Below are positions 10,398-21,428 of a DNA stretch of 64,000 nt, one piece after another. The stretch is taken from contig JAALGZ010000005.1 of NCBI GenBank assembly GCA_015227615.1, positions 1,240,001-1,304,000 on the forward strand, in the 5' to 3' direction. Numbering within the stretch: the stretch's first letter is position 1; each line of letters begins with the position of its first letter. A program made the translations under genes and the position numbers. This DNA is from Labyrinthula sp. Ha (Eukaryota; Sar; Bigyra; Labyrinthulida; Labyrinthulaceae). The notes under the pieces were generated by a model. It did no database searches and was not told where the DNA came from. It saw nothing but the letters and a program-made list of their open reading frames with translations.

Positions 10398-12582
10398 TTT
10401 AGTTGACTCGAGTCGTTAAGGAACCGATTCATTATTCATGGCTCAGGAAAATACTAAAATAGAGCTTTCTCTAGCGCAACCTAATGAATATGGTCTGGGC
10501 AGTACAGCAGGTGTTCAAAACGAGAAAGAATGAAAAATATTCGGCGTATTATTTTTTGGTGTATTTGCACGGATGATTGATAATAATAATGGAGTTCACC
10601 TTTCTAAAAGGTGCCCCATGACTTCATCATTTTCCAAAGAACGTGCTGAAGAACAATATTTTGAAAAGCCTAAATTATACTTCTTAAGTTGAGTAGGGTA
10701 CGGAGAAAGTTGTAACAAAGATATAAGATACCTAAATCCTTCATGGCCTGAAACATATAATGTTTGTCAATCAGCGTGAGACTAACAGGTAAACACTTAA
10801 TACAACTCTCAAAGCAACAAAAAAAGGCCGCAAACTTGTAAGAAATTCCATCGACAAGTGTTCGGAAGAATCAAGATCTAAGAGTAAGTCAATACAGCGG
10901 AAGAATTATTCCTAATACAATATGTACTTAGAGCCTAAGCGATTGTATCTAAGAATTCGGAAACGATGGACTTTACAACCACTCTTATCTTACGATTGGT
11001 TTTCTTTATTAGTTATGTCTTATTTGCCCAAAACTGTATCTTCCGACATATCCCGAGGTTTCCTTAGGAAAATTTCTTAGGATAACAAGGGTAATCTAAG
11101 CGTATTCTATACTCATTTTTATTCTAATATGTTAACTCTCACAGGTAGAACAAGAACTATAACTCATAAGTTTACAAAAATGTGAGTCGCGAAAGTTAGA
11201 ACTTCTCATTACATTAAAATTCGTATCAAAGAACTTCAACTATTTCTTGAAGCTTTCCATAAAGAAATTATGCAATGCATTGAAATATTAGCAAGCAGGT
11301 ACAGAGTCAAGCTAATATGTACCGAGTCAAGACGTTTATAACATCACTGTTAGCTGGAATCTCTGACACGTAACTCGCAATGTTGTGTAACTAAACTATG
11401 GGTGACACATAGTTGGAATTAATGTTAAGCTTTATCCTTGCTAAAAATTTTATCTTTAATGTAGTGCAATTAATATAAATTGGGCATGGCTGAGGGTAAA
11501 ACAACTGTTGTATTACGGAGGTGTGATCTCTACTTGGTAATATGAGATATTGGCTTTCTACCAAATATTGAAATAGTGTGGCTTATAAACGTTAGCAATC
11601 AAGCAAAAAAACCTAAATAAGAAGCTCTAAATTTGAGAATGACACTATGCTTAATATGAAAGCAGGTTTGAATTGACTCAGATCATAATAACATCACGAT
11701 CCACTAATTCGGCCGGCTTATATCACAGTTTTTTATGTCTTACGTAATGTTTGTCGAATTATATACCGACTCTGGTCAGACTGGTCAGAGAAAAGTAGTT
11801 TGTTCATACCTGAGTAACGACTACCCCTTTGAGCAATTTCCTCTAGAGAAATTATTGTGATAAAACTTCCTCACTTTGGTACTACCGCTACAATATATAA
11901 GTGATTGACTTCTATTTTCTCTTAGAATAAACCCCTTCGCAATCTAAACTTGCAAATATTCGCAGCGAAGAAGAAGCCGTACAAACTTCGTCAAGTCCTG
12001 TGACCAATGGAAGTCGAATTATGGAATTTATGAGCAGTGGCTATAACTCAAAAAAACACTTATTACAAATGATAGTTTCTTTTTTTTATTTAACCAATTT
12101 TTTGGGATGGTATTTTATACTAGTTTCTTTTCTCTATTTTTGCTTTACATTATTATATGCATGCTCTTTCAGAAAAGCTATTGAGAATCACGGTGCAAGT
12201 ATCTATTTAACCTCCAAAACCTTTTGAGAATAAATTAATTTACCTTAGTTTTAGCATAGCCAATTGTATAATCAAATTTATACATTCATTTTAAAGATGT
12301 CATACCCACCTTTTTCAAGCTTGAAGTTAACTAAATCATAAAAGTCTTTTCTAGCCAAATAAGAAGGACATTCTAAAATGTTTTTTTTCTCATTTATCGT
12401 AGGTATAAATTTTAATTTAACCGAGGCAATCTTTTATTAAGTTGTGTTTGAGTTTGAGTCCTTGTATTATTAAGATAATTAATGCCATCCCTTTTTGGAA
12501 AGCGATTGCTCAAGTAATATCAACAATTCCATCAGAAGGCCAGGTGGCCTTAGGACATATATTTTGGGCAAAGTATTGAAAA
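10398..12582. other. Gene-free interval
   Basis: No supported gene. There is an imperfect direct repeat around 11295-11335 (GGTACAGAGTCAAG, then TGTACCGAGTCAAG) and one hydrophobic frame at 12000-12227 that lacks an ATG start and resembles no known protein. Confidence 0.5.
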
Positions 12583-14166
12583 ATGAGCAACGAGGTAGAG
12601 CAAACGAAAAGGTTGTTAGATACGCTCTCATTTGAGGAATTAAAAAGGCGAAATGACCTTGTAATTGCTTGTACTGTTATTATTTCAGCTTTCGCACGAT
12701 ATAAAAAATTCAAAGTCTGATTTGCAACTTCTTGTGTACGATAATTATAGCAAGTTTCTTAAAACCGCAGAAACTATTAGTGAAATACACAACGAAATCT
12801 CCGAAATTGAAGTTGACTTTAGAGAAGTAAAACAAAAAGCATTTTCTTCTCTTAAATTGAAAGCTCCAGTTCCTAATCTCGAAGGTCTTCAAAGTCTTGA
12901 AGAAAGACAAAAAGAAAAAAAGTTCTTGATGATGGTGAGAAAATTAACAAAGCTTCCAGAGGACCTAGAACAAGCAATCAAATTCAGAAAAAAATCCGAT
13001 AGTAAGTTTTAGATCACTTAATTTTTTAGTTATGGATATTGCTAAGCAACTGGTAAACGAACTTCGACCGCAGAAGCAAAGATTCGATTTTCTTAGTGAT
13101 GTTGATGAGAAATGTACTAGAAGGATAATAGAAGTCATTAGCTCAGAAGAGTTTGTGACTGCTGATGACACTGAATCTGATTTTGTTACTAATGTGTTGA
13201 CATTGATTAATGAGGAAAGTTTGGAAAGCTAATTGCTATCAGGAAGAACTTTTACTATCCATTATTCTTGGTTTTGCCTCGGGGTATTTCTTTATTTTGC
13301 GAATCAAGCGCTACAGAAGTAGGTTAAATTCTTGAAGAAGATTCTAACAGTTGGAAATGTACGAAGAAGAAGAAAAAAAGCTCTTTTTCCACGAAAGGAT
13401 TGTTCTTTCTCGAGTAAAGAGTGAAGAGGCTGTTAATGAAAAATTAAAGCTGCTTGATGACTGTACCGAGGTTCTACAAAATCGCACGGAGAAACAGGAA
13501 AAGAGAAGAGAAGAATTATTTGAACGAATTCGTGCTGCAATCGTCAATCTTCGAACTAAAATTAAGAGTGAAAGAATGAGACAGAAATCAGCAAGGGAAA
13601 GCATAACATTGTATATGGAAAGCCTGATGAAAAAGACCATGGACTTTCTTGTGAATGAATATAAACAAATGTTGACCCAGAACAAACTTACTTTAGGAAA
13701 CACTACAAACGAGCTGAAGCGCTTGAAAACTAATTTACAGAAGTTTGAGCATGATATCCAGAATGATTTAGAAGCTAGAACGGGGGAACACGGTGATGTT
13801 CCTTCGAAATTTTATTCTGCTAGAGAAAAGTTTAACATGGAGGTAGTTTCTCTCCAAGAATCTTTCTGTAAGCAAGAAGAAGTCTTATCAAGCTACCCTT
13901 CTTCACCCGATGTTCTTAAGCTGAAGCGTAATATGAAAATATTTGAGGAAACTTTTACGCAATTAAGAGAAAATCTTGCTGACGAGGATTCGAATCTTAG
14001 TAAGAACAGAATTCATTTTAGTAGGCTTATTCAGGAAACCTTTGCTGGATTAAGAGAAAAGATTGTAGTTGCACAAAATAAAAGAGAAAAGAAAGATGTT
14101 GATAACTCAGAAATAGTTCAAAAGTGCATTGAAAAAATTAATGAGATGATGATGAACCTACTTTGA
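12583..14166 (+). CDS. VPS51-like tethering-complex subunit; middle exon unresolved
   Basis: Exon 1 is 12583-12660, followed by a 28-nt intron (12661-12688). Exon 2 is 12689-13001, followed by a 28-nt intron (13002-13029, phase 1). Exon 3 starts at 13030. Exons 1-2 encode a clear Vps51-family N-terminus: RRNDL/LSHDIKNSKSDLQLLVYDNYSKF then TAETI, matching the VYENYNKFI..TDTI block, and later MVRKLTKLPEDLEQAI. VPS51 is a subunit of the GARP/EARP tethers for endosome-to-Golgi traffic. The last 271 codons (13351-14166) are a charged coiled coil. Between 13194 and 13350 the splicing is ambiguous. A 26-nt plus a 32-nt intron would join everything into one protein of about 500 aa. A 28-nt intron (13219-13246) instead gives a hydrophobic tail ending at a TGA at 13333-13335, leaving the coiled coil as a separate gene starting at ATG 13357. 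One gene is my preferred reading. It converges on the TPR gene with a 26-bp gap. Confidence 0.75.
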
Positions 14167-14192
14167 TAATACTATACACTTTTTCCTTATTT

Positions 14193-16355
14193 TCAATCCT
14201 CCCACAAGCCGCCTAAACTGGTTAGTTTCAGATCTTCCGGTTTCTTACCAGTTAGCTCTATAAATATATTTTCACTCTTAGTCCAATATTTTACAGCTTT
14301 CTTATTTTTCAACTGTGAAAAGCAGCTACTTATTTTCCTGTATGCAGATCCCAGATATGGATTACATTCACCAACGACATTTCGAAAAATATTCACACTA
14401 TCCCTAAAGTATTTGAGCGCAAGCTCTGGATCCTCTCCGTTTTTCTTGTGTAGATGAAAATCACCTAGCTGCATTAAACACTCACCGTACTCAAAAGTAT
14501 CTGCCCTTTCTTCTTTTTGAAGCATGTCAAGCGCATGCTGGAAGTGATAAAACGCTTGAGCAACATCTTTAGTTTTTTCGATATATACTTTCCCTACTAA
14601 TACATCCAACTTAATCATATTCCACTGCAATTCCTTCAACCTCTTTTCTAGTTCAACATTGTCAGTTTGCTTGTCATCCACAATTGACTGATTCAAGTGT
14701 GCAAATGCATTGATATCGCCTGTGCCCTCATTTTTCACATCAATTTTTCTAAGAGTATATTTTTGATACTTCATTTGATTTAAGCTAAGTGCTTTCTTTT
14801 TGTATTCCTTAAGAATCCTCTGATATGTGTTTAAAGCATTATTGTAATCACCTTTAGCCAACTGATACTCACCGTATGCAAGCTTGATGTGCTTCTTCAC
14901 AATGTCTTCATCACCATCATCAACATAATCAAGGGCAGCTTTCAAACAGCCTTTGGCTTTTTCAAAGTTTTTATGTTTCAAGTACGCTTTGGAAAGGTTA
15001 GTCTTCAATGCGGCCTTCATGTTTTTAATTCTTGCTGTATTTTGGTCAATTTGCGGACTCTTATTTAGAATTTCCGAAGCTTTTAGGAAATAACTCACCG
15101 CAACATCAAGTTCATCTATCTTAGTCATGAAAATTCCAACCCGGTTCAGAAACATGGTCGTTCCAACTACCCTTTGAGCCGGTGGAGAATTGTCTTCTGC
15201 TAATTTATGGAAGAGTTGAAAAATATCTTGATCCAGTTTTGAAGCAATTTTTTTACAGAAACTAGTTTTAAACACAGTAGTAAAACTTTGTAACCCATTT
15301 TTCAGACTTTTAAAATATTCTCTCACAAAAATTATCACCAAAGGATCAGATGACTTTAAATTCGATGGGTCAAAGCTATCGATTCTTAAGAAAATACTTT
15401 CAGAAGTGATGCTTGAATGGAATTTGGACCAACTAATTTTCACATCAAACAAATCATTTTCAGAACTATCAATGACATCATAAAATCTTTCGGCAGTTTT
15501 TGCATCATAAATAAAATTAAAACTCTTCATTGAAGTCACAACTCCATATATTTCAAGAAAGCACCAAGCCCTTTGAATAATACTAGGATTCTTCCAATTA
15601 TCAATATATATCAACCTATTTCGGAACAGTTTTACTGCTGTATAGCATAAGTCTTCCAGTTCAGACTGTTTATCCATTGCCTGTGCTTTGGATGTAGCAA
15701 AAATGCTCAACCAAACAAAGAAGTTCTTTCCGCTTTCTGGACTTGTTTTCTGTCCTCGTTTTGTAGATGAGTTTTCTGGGTGTAATGATTTCCAATGAAT
15801 AACAAGGGATTCAAGTACAGATTCGAAACGTGCGTCACCTGGTACAATGACATAACTACAGTCAAAAGGTTGGCTCACGTATTCAGGAAGTAGACTGTCT
15901 AGAACAGAGCTGCTTCCATATCTCGGTAAGACCTTAGCCAAACAAAAATTTCGCAGTTCATCCATTGTCCAGTCACGGTGTTTTTTAACTTTTACATCTT
16001 TTGTTTTAAACACTTTTTGCACACCCCTCTTCGATATAACAGTCACTTCATCGTCTCGCAGTTTCTCAATGATCAGAAAACTTTCGTTTGGGTTCCCATT
16101 TTTCAGCGTGATAATTTCAACGTCTTGGTGCCTTCGCTTGTTTTTTACTTGCTTCCAGAACTTGATTAGGTAGGATAGTGACATTCCACGAAGGGAAATT
16201 CTGTCATGTTGCCAACTTTGGAGGACTTGGTGTCTAGCCTCGGCTTCCTTTCTAATATCTAACTCCATGGTATCAAAACTCTTAACTTTGTGACCCCAGT
16301 CATCAAAAAGAGATCCAGAGCCATTCATCTTGTTAGTTTCGGACATTTTTGGCAA
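14193..16355 (-). CDS. Large TPR protein with N-terminal RAWCFLE-type domain
   Basis: An intronless 720-aa protein. The C-terminal half (about 395-700) contains several tetratricopeptide-like helical pairs, for example NLSKAYLKHKNFEKAKGCL, GEYQLAKGDYNNALNTYQ, YGECLMQLGDFHLHKK and SAYRKISSCFSQLKN, arranged like kinesin-light-chain repeats that bind peptide partners. The N-terminal half has FFVWLSIFATSK (about 210-222), IDNWKNPSIIQRAWCFLEIYG (split here as IDNWKNPS and RAWCFLEIYG, about 250-268) and FNFIYD. This matches a W..P..L.RaWC.wE pattern known from algal and oomycete TPR proteins, which resembles the fold logic of TIR or caspase-like sensor domains but has no settled function. Inference: a cytosolic signalling or scaffold protein. 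The ATG at 16355 is followed by other Met residues at 4 and 10 that could also start it. Confidence 0.8.
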   Translation of the reverse strand: MPKMSETNKMNGSGSLFDDWGHKVKSFDTMELDIRKEAEARHQVLQSWQHDRISLRGMSLSYLIKFWKQVKNKRRHQDVEIITLKNGNPNESFLIIEKLRDDEVTVISKRGVQKVFKTKDVKVKKHRDWTMDELRNFCLAKVLPRYGSSSVLDSLLPEYVSQPFDCSYVIVPGDARFESVLESLVIHWKSLHPENSSTKRGQKTSPESGKNFFVWLSIFATSKAQAMDKQSELEDLCYTAVKLFRNRLIYIDNWKNPSIIQRAWCFLEIYGVVTSMKSFNFIYDAKTAERFYDVIDSSENDLFDVKISWSKFHSSITSESIFLRIDSFDPSNLKSSDPLVIIFVREYFKSLKNGLQSFTTVFKTSFCKKIASKLDQDIFQLFHKLAEDNSPPAQRVVGTTMFLNRVGIFMTKIDELDVAVSYFLKASEILNKSPQIDQNTARIKNMKAALKTNLSKAYLKHKNFEKAKGCLKAALDYVDDGDEDIVKKHIKLAYGEYQLAKGDYNNALNTYQRILKEYKKKALSLNQMKYQKYTLRKIDVKNEGTGDINAFAHLNQSIVDDKQTDNVELEKRLKELQWNMIKLDVLVGKVYIEKTKDVAQAFYHFQHALDMLQKEERADTFEYGECLMQLGDFHLHKKNGEDPELALKYFRDSVNIFRNVVGECNPYLGSAYRKISSCFSQLKNKKAVKYWTKSENIFIELTGKKPEDLKLTSLGGLWED

Positions 16356-16420
16356 ATTTTGTGTGTTTATGTTTGTCTTTTTATGACTGTGTTCCGTTTA
16401 AAACTGTTCTAAGGGGTTGG

Positions 16421-16446
16421 CCAATGAAGCCATATGTTTGCCCAAT
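16421..16446. promoter_or_regulatory. Two CCAAT boxes upstream of the TPR gene
   Basis: GGCCAATGAA (around 16419-16428) and CCCAATCAG (16441-16449) lie about 65 and 90 bp upstream of the TPR gene start. They are plausible NF-Y type sites, which work in either orientation. The evidence is motif match and position only. Confidence 0.4.
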
Positions 16447-19213
16447 CAGAGTTACTTTTGTACCAGTTAGATTCTAGGTTGCGGTTTTCGTACGTTAAAC
16501 AAATAGTACTGTTCTGTACTAAGGAAACTCTATAGGTTACAGGTTCCCAGTAGGAATTAGTTATTCCAGTAAGTAAGAAAAGAAGCCGCAGCCTATGTCT
16601 TCACCCTAGTAAACCAAAACAGGAAAAGGAGCCAGAAATCAGAAGCCTCATTATTTCCACCAGTAAAGCATACATCCAAGCCCAATCAAGGTATCAGCGT
16701 CTTGACTCCCGCCATTCTACATGTAACCCCACAATTCCTTCACCAGTAACCACAAGTTAAAACTTACTCCATTTCTTAACCAACCACTGCAGTTTACCCA
16801 CTAAGGAAATGTCACGCAATATACCTGTCAGACTCATATTCGCTGTTTTTCCTCGTTTCAGTATTTCTTGCAACAGTTTCGGAAACTGATATTGCATCCA
16901 ACCGCATTTGAGAAAACCAACTCACCGATAGTGCTATTAGTTTAGAACTTCAATGGCGCATACAATACGCACTGGGGAAGCTTATAAAAACTTTAGATGG
17001 AGTTGTCTCTAATTCCAGCAACCTTGAGAAAGGGTTGAGATATTTTGGGGACTTTGCTCTGGATTGAGTCAGATTCTCCAACTAATTAAACCTTTTTCAT
17101 TAATCCTTAATTGTGCACTGTTTCAATACTATTAAATTCCAGAGTTTTCTTCGCCATTCTCGACGGGCCAATTTTTTCCAAGCGTAAGTTCTCTACTGTT
17201 TGCTGCGGTAATATAGATGCTACATGAATTGTTCTGTGCACTTGGCTTCAAATGTTCACCTTCGGTGAGCCGCAGCCTGAAAGTAATGTCAAAATTTGAT
17301 TGCCACATCAGATGGCTATGTTTTTAACAGGCTTTTCATATTTTTTGGGCAAAACCCCTACCTGTCTGTTATGTGATCCAACTTCCAGAAACATGGAACA
17401 TTGGAAACAACTAAAATATGCTTAGCGGACGCCTCAATCAGAATCTGTGATGGTTAAAAAATAATAAAAAGGTTGGCAAACGGCTCTGTGGGTATCAAGT
17501 AAAACGTCAACGCAAGATTAGATGTTTTAGGCTCTTCAGAATGGCGTGTAAAATAGATATAGGTATAGAACATTATTCCACCAATGTTAAAATGGAATGA
17601 ATAGAAAGAATACATGACTTTAAAAAATGGGTAAGGAGATTTAACTTTATGAGCACAATTACATAATTTTCTATTTTGGGTTAAACCATGAATATGATTT
17701 ATCATTTGGATTATAAATTTTGCAAGAAAACTGATTAAGACACGAATGACATGAAGTAGACTGCAACTTGAAATTAGGAAGTCTCGCTTATTATCTTAAG
17801 AAAACAATGATGAATGGTTAGATACTTGTATTTAGTGTAAGCTATTGTCGCCCCTGCTCAAGTTACTCTCAGTTCAGAAAATTACCGCATATGCCAGTAG
17901 CAGGATAAATATTTCTTTATTTGTAACAAGCCTATTACTAGGATATATTGTGAAATGCTAATGTCTTGATGTAATCTACTTGAAATTCTTTTCCATAACC
18001 TTGGTACTGCTTCTAGACCATCCGTATCTTTTTCAGCTGTTTCGCCGAAAACCATGAAAAATGTGAACTTCAGGACTCTGTTGCATGTTAAACGGATTTT
18101 ATTCGTGTTTTGTACTTAATTTAGTTCTTTCACCCTTGAAAAAAATAAGCTCCAGTAACCTGTTTAAGCTAATCCATTCCGAGTGTTGTCTGGTAAATGT
18201 CTTATTCAAGCTACCATATATTTTATGCCACTTTTGTATGCTTGTTTCTTTGTTTAAAGCAGTTCTGGTGGTAACTGCCATGACTTGACTGGCTCTCGCC
18301 TTTATTTGTTGATGACATTTTTTTGAGAATTAAGCATTATATTAAAATTATGTTACTTTCTATCATAAAAATCTTCAATTAGTATTACATAAGACCTTTG
18401 GCGTCCTGCAAATATTCTTCTATGTCAATAGCTTTTTTATAGAAAATTGTTTCTCATGTGTAATACTTTAGTCTCGTTTAGATTGAAAATTTGTATATTT
18501 TTTTATAACTGCGTAAGAATTAAAGAAACTTTATTGTTCTAATAGAACACCCCTGACTTCCTAAACCTGTTCTTAAGTATCAGCAGTTCCTTTCTTAAAA
18601 AAAAAACTCTTCTTTTACTGCAACAAGTCTGAGTTTATTATATATATATATGCTTCCTCGCAGTGTTAAATTATGTTAATTACATTAAAAATTTTTCTAT
18701 GCTGGTCCTATCTCAGTTGTATATATATCTAAACCCATAACTGCTGCCTTTATGTACTAACCCCTTTCGTCACTTCAATCCTTACTTTATTTTTGGATGA
18801 TTTCACATTTTACGATCTTTTTTTATACATATTAGAAAATTTTTATTTTGTGATAATTAATAATCCAATAATAAGCTTTTTTAGAGAGGTAAACAGAATA
18901 GTAAGAGCTATTCTCTAAGATGTTCTCTTCTAACAGCAACTGCAACATTTACAAACTTCCATTCATTTACAAAATTGTTTCCTGAGAAAACAAAAACAGA
19001 GAAAATACCTTGGCCATAGAGCGAAATCAGAACCAAATGAAATGAAATTTCTTTTTTTGGCCGTTCTTTTTACCTTAGCAGTAAACATAATTTGCAAGTT
19101 TTAAAGTGTAGTCTCCCTCACAACGAAAAACAATGCTGTGTTACCCAACTTTTGCACGAATTATCATTTAGATTGTTTCACAAATATCACGGACAAAAGG
19201 TGCAAGATTAGAA
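16447..19213. other. Gene-free AT-rich interval
   Basis: No supported gene. The 16560-16900 part is less AT-rich and may be a worn remnant, but no protein similarity is recognisable. The rest is T/A-rich with short runs, including an AT repeat near 18635-18652. Confidence 0.5.
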
Positions 19214-20674
19214 ATGACGAGATTCCATTCTAATGAATATACTTCAGCTTCCGTTTCAAGCTTTGATGTTATATCAAATTCTTCTTCATTTGCAGGTTCC
19301 AGCTATATTGTCCCTTCGAATCCTCACCTGTCAAAAATTCAACCATTACTTCGAAACACAAAACAAAAATTAAACTTCTTTTCAATATCTGTTCCTACAT
19401 TCAACAAATTAACTTACCTTGAGAGTAAAATGTCGCTAAATTTTATGGATACAGAGGATTTTGACAAACTTAAGGATGATATGATATCAAAATTAGTCCT
19501 ATTCAATTACATTGAGCACAAGAACTTTGCTGAAATAACCGTGGATGATGATCATTTGTCTCAGCTAAAGGCTCTAATATTCAAAGCAAAGAAGGAAGGA
19601 ACCTTGAAGGAGCTTTTTACGACAATATTCATAGCTGTCCATACTCTTGGAACTTTAAAACCAGATTTTCTTTCTGAAGCAGAGAGCGTTCTGTTAAGAC
19701 GTTCGTTAGAGCTCTTTTGCAAAGAAAAAATACGCATTTTAATTTCAAGAAACTACGAGAAGAAGCTATCAGAGCTTCATTTTGCTTATAATTTCGTGGT
19801 TGATAACTCTTTAGTTCCACTTGATGACAAACTTTTTGTTGAAGCTAAGAAAGAGATCAATAGACTAGAACAAGATATTCTTTTAAAATCAGAACATAAT
19901 TTTGAAGAGCACAAAAATGAGTTTCAAAGCGTAATGCTTGAACTTAATTCAAGTGTTTTTCGCTCAGGTGACGCCTCTGATAATCTGGTGTATAAAATAA
20001 GATTTGAAATCCAGCAGGCTGTAAAAGGGATAAAAGACAACTTGAATTATCTTGAAAAAATAGAATTACAAAGTGAAACAGAAAAGGCTGCATCTCAGTT
20101 GACGATAAAAAGGTTGGAGGAGGTATTAGATCAAGTAAGACAAAGGAATCCTTTCAGACTGAACAGTGTTCTCAAGAAACTGCAGAAAGACAATAGAAAG
20201 TTTTCAAGAGAATCTTCAAGAGCTCTTTTATTGAAAGGACAACTAAAATCCGAAAAGGAGAAAAATGAAAAGTTGTCAAGTGAATTGGAAAAAGCAAAAA
20301 CTTTGGTGAATTCTGCTAAGACTAAAGTGTTGGATGAGATTTCAGAGGAAGTTCAAGAAGAAAGACTTGAATATGAAAGGGAGAAAGAAAGAATTTTGAA
20401 GAAATGGAGCGAAGCTGAAAGAAAAGTGAGGGAGCTCAAGTTTAAGTTAAACACTCAAACAGCGCGCAATATCGAACTGGAGGTGGAGATAAATGAAATG
20501 AAGAAAAGAAATGGCATAGAAGAACCTGGTGCGAAAGCTACTAGTTTCAGTCAAGAAAGATTTAATCCCGATACAACGCAGTCTGGAGTAGAAAATCAGG
20601 AAGCATCTTCTAAACCAAAGCCAATTCGACGAAGGAGTCGAAGCTTCAAATTTGTAAGCAAGCTGATCAAGTAA
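19214..20674 (+). CDS. Coiled-coil protein of unknown function
   Basis: A single-exon 486-aa protein that I do not recognise. Residues 1-40 are Ser-rich and low in charge. Residues about 75-250 are mainly helical, with mixed acidic and hydrophobic positions. Residues about 275-440 form a strong coiled coil rich in Lys and Glu heptads (EKEKNEKLSSELEKAK, EEVQEERLEYEREKERILKK). The C-terminus is a Ser-rich linker followed by a very basic tail (RRRSRSFKF.SKLIK) that could bind membranes or nucleic acid or act as a localisation signal. ATG 19214 is used; the Met at residue 73 is an alternative. It converges on the GLTP gene with 31 bp between stops. Confidence 0.8.
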   Translation: MTRFHSNEYTSASVSSFDVISNSSSFAGSSYIVPSNPHLSKIQPLLRNTKQKLNFFSISVPTFNKLTYLESKMSLNFMDTEDFDKLKDDMISKLVLFNYIEHKNFAEITVDDDHLSQLKALIFKAKKEGTLKELFTTIFIAVHTLGTLKPDFLSEAESVLLRRSLELFCKEKIRILISRNYEKKLSELHFAYNFVVDNSLVPLDDKLFVEAKKEINRLEQDILLKSEHNFEEHKNEFQSVMLELNSSVFRSGDASDNLVYKIRFEIQQAVKGIKDNLNYLEKIELQSETEKAASQLTIKRLEEVLDQVRQRNPFRLNSVLKKLQKDNRKFSRESSRALLLKGQLKSEKEKNEKLSSELEKAKTLVNSAKTKVLDEISEEVQEERLEYEREKERILKKWSEAERKVRELKFKLNTQTARNIELEVEINEMKKRNGIEEPGAKATSFSQERFNPDTTQSGVENQEASSKPKPIRRRSRSFKFVSKLIK

Positions 20675-20705
20675 AGTTGAACAATTATACTGACAAAGAA
20701 GCTTG

Positions 20706-21428
20706 CTATGGCACATTGCTAACATTATTCTGTTCAAAAAAGTTCCATAGATGAGATTTAAGTGTGTCAATGATCTTTGAGTATTCCAGAAGAGTTTCTC
20801 TACTTGCTTGCAAAGCTGCATCACTGCCTACTTCTAACTTAAGCGAATCTTTCATGAACCCATCTTTATCAGGAAAAGAAGCTACTTTTAGTGCAGCAGT
20901 AACTGCATTTTTTACTAAGAAGTTTTGCCTAGGTTTTAAAGCACTATCCCAACACTCTTGAAAGATCACCTTCATTGTTTTTTCATGATCATTTGCAAGT
21001 TTCGTAAAAAGCGCATATACAAAGTCAAGGAACCATACAAGCCTTACAATATTTCTAGTGGCGTGCTGGGGCGTTACTTTCTTCCCAGTGTGCGTCCATT
21101 TGAACTCGATGTCTCTCTCGATGATTTTCTCAAGAGTAACCTCAACTTCAGATACCTTGAAGTGTTCGGCTGTTGGTTTTATGTTATCTCTAGTTATGTT
21201 ATACTTGTCCACAATTCCTTTATTCACAAAGGACATCTGAGAAGCTAAACTTGCCATCAGTTTAGGGACTTCTTCCATTGCTGAGACGAAGGGTAAAGCA
21301 AGCACTTCATGGCCGTCGGGGGTTTGTTTGAGGCATTGGTTAAAGCCGTCGTACATAACTGACGGATCAAAGGGTTCCTGTGGAGGTGCAGGTGTCTCTT
21401 CTTTCGCAGCTTTTCCCCAAGAAAACAT
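20706..21428 (-). CDS. Glycolipid transfer protein (GLTP)-fold protein
   Basis: A single-exon 240-aa protein with the all-helical GLTP layout: FVSAMEEVPKLMASL, SFVNKGIVDKYNI, ATRNIVRLVWFLDFVYALF (central Trp kept), ECWDSALKPRQNFLVKNAV and ALKVASFPDKDGFMKD. GLTP proteins carry sphingolipids or glycolipids between membranes through a two-layer helical pocket, with headgroup contacts by Asp, Asn, Lys, Trp and His. Here the Trp is present, but the D-x3-N-x2-K block is not in register (D and N are three apart) and the His of the ALxPHHPWL-type block is replaced (ALKPRQNFL). Lipid specificity is therefore uncertain. The N-terminus is short and Pro/Glu-rich, with no signal peptide, consistent with the cytosol. 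Confidence 0.8.
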   Translation of the reverse strand: MFSWGKAAKEETPAPPQEPFDPSVMYDGFNQCLKQTPDGHEVLALPFVSAMEEVPKLMASLASQMSFVNKGIVDKYNITRDNIKPTAEHFKVSEVEVTLEKIIERDIEFKWTHTGKKVTPQHATRNIVRLVWFLDFVYALFTKLANDHEKTMKVIFQECWDSALKPRQNFLVKNAVTAALKVASFPDKDGFMKDSLKLEVGSDAALQASRETLLEYSKIIDTLKSHLWNFFEQNNVSNVP

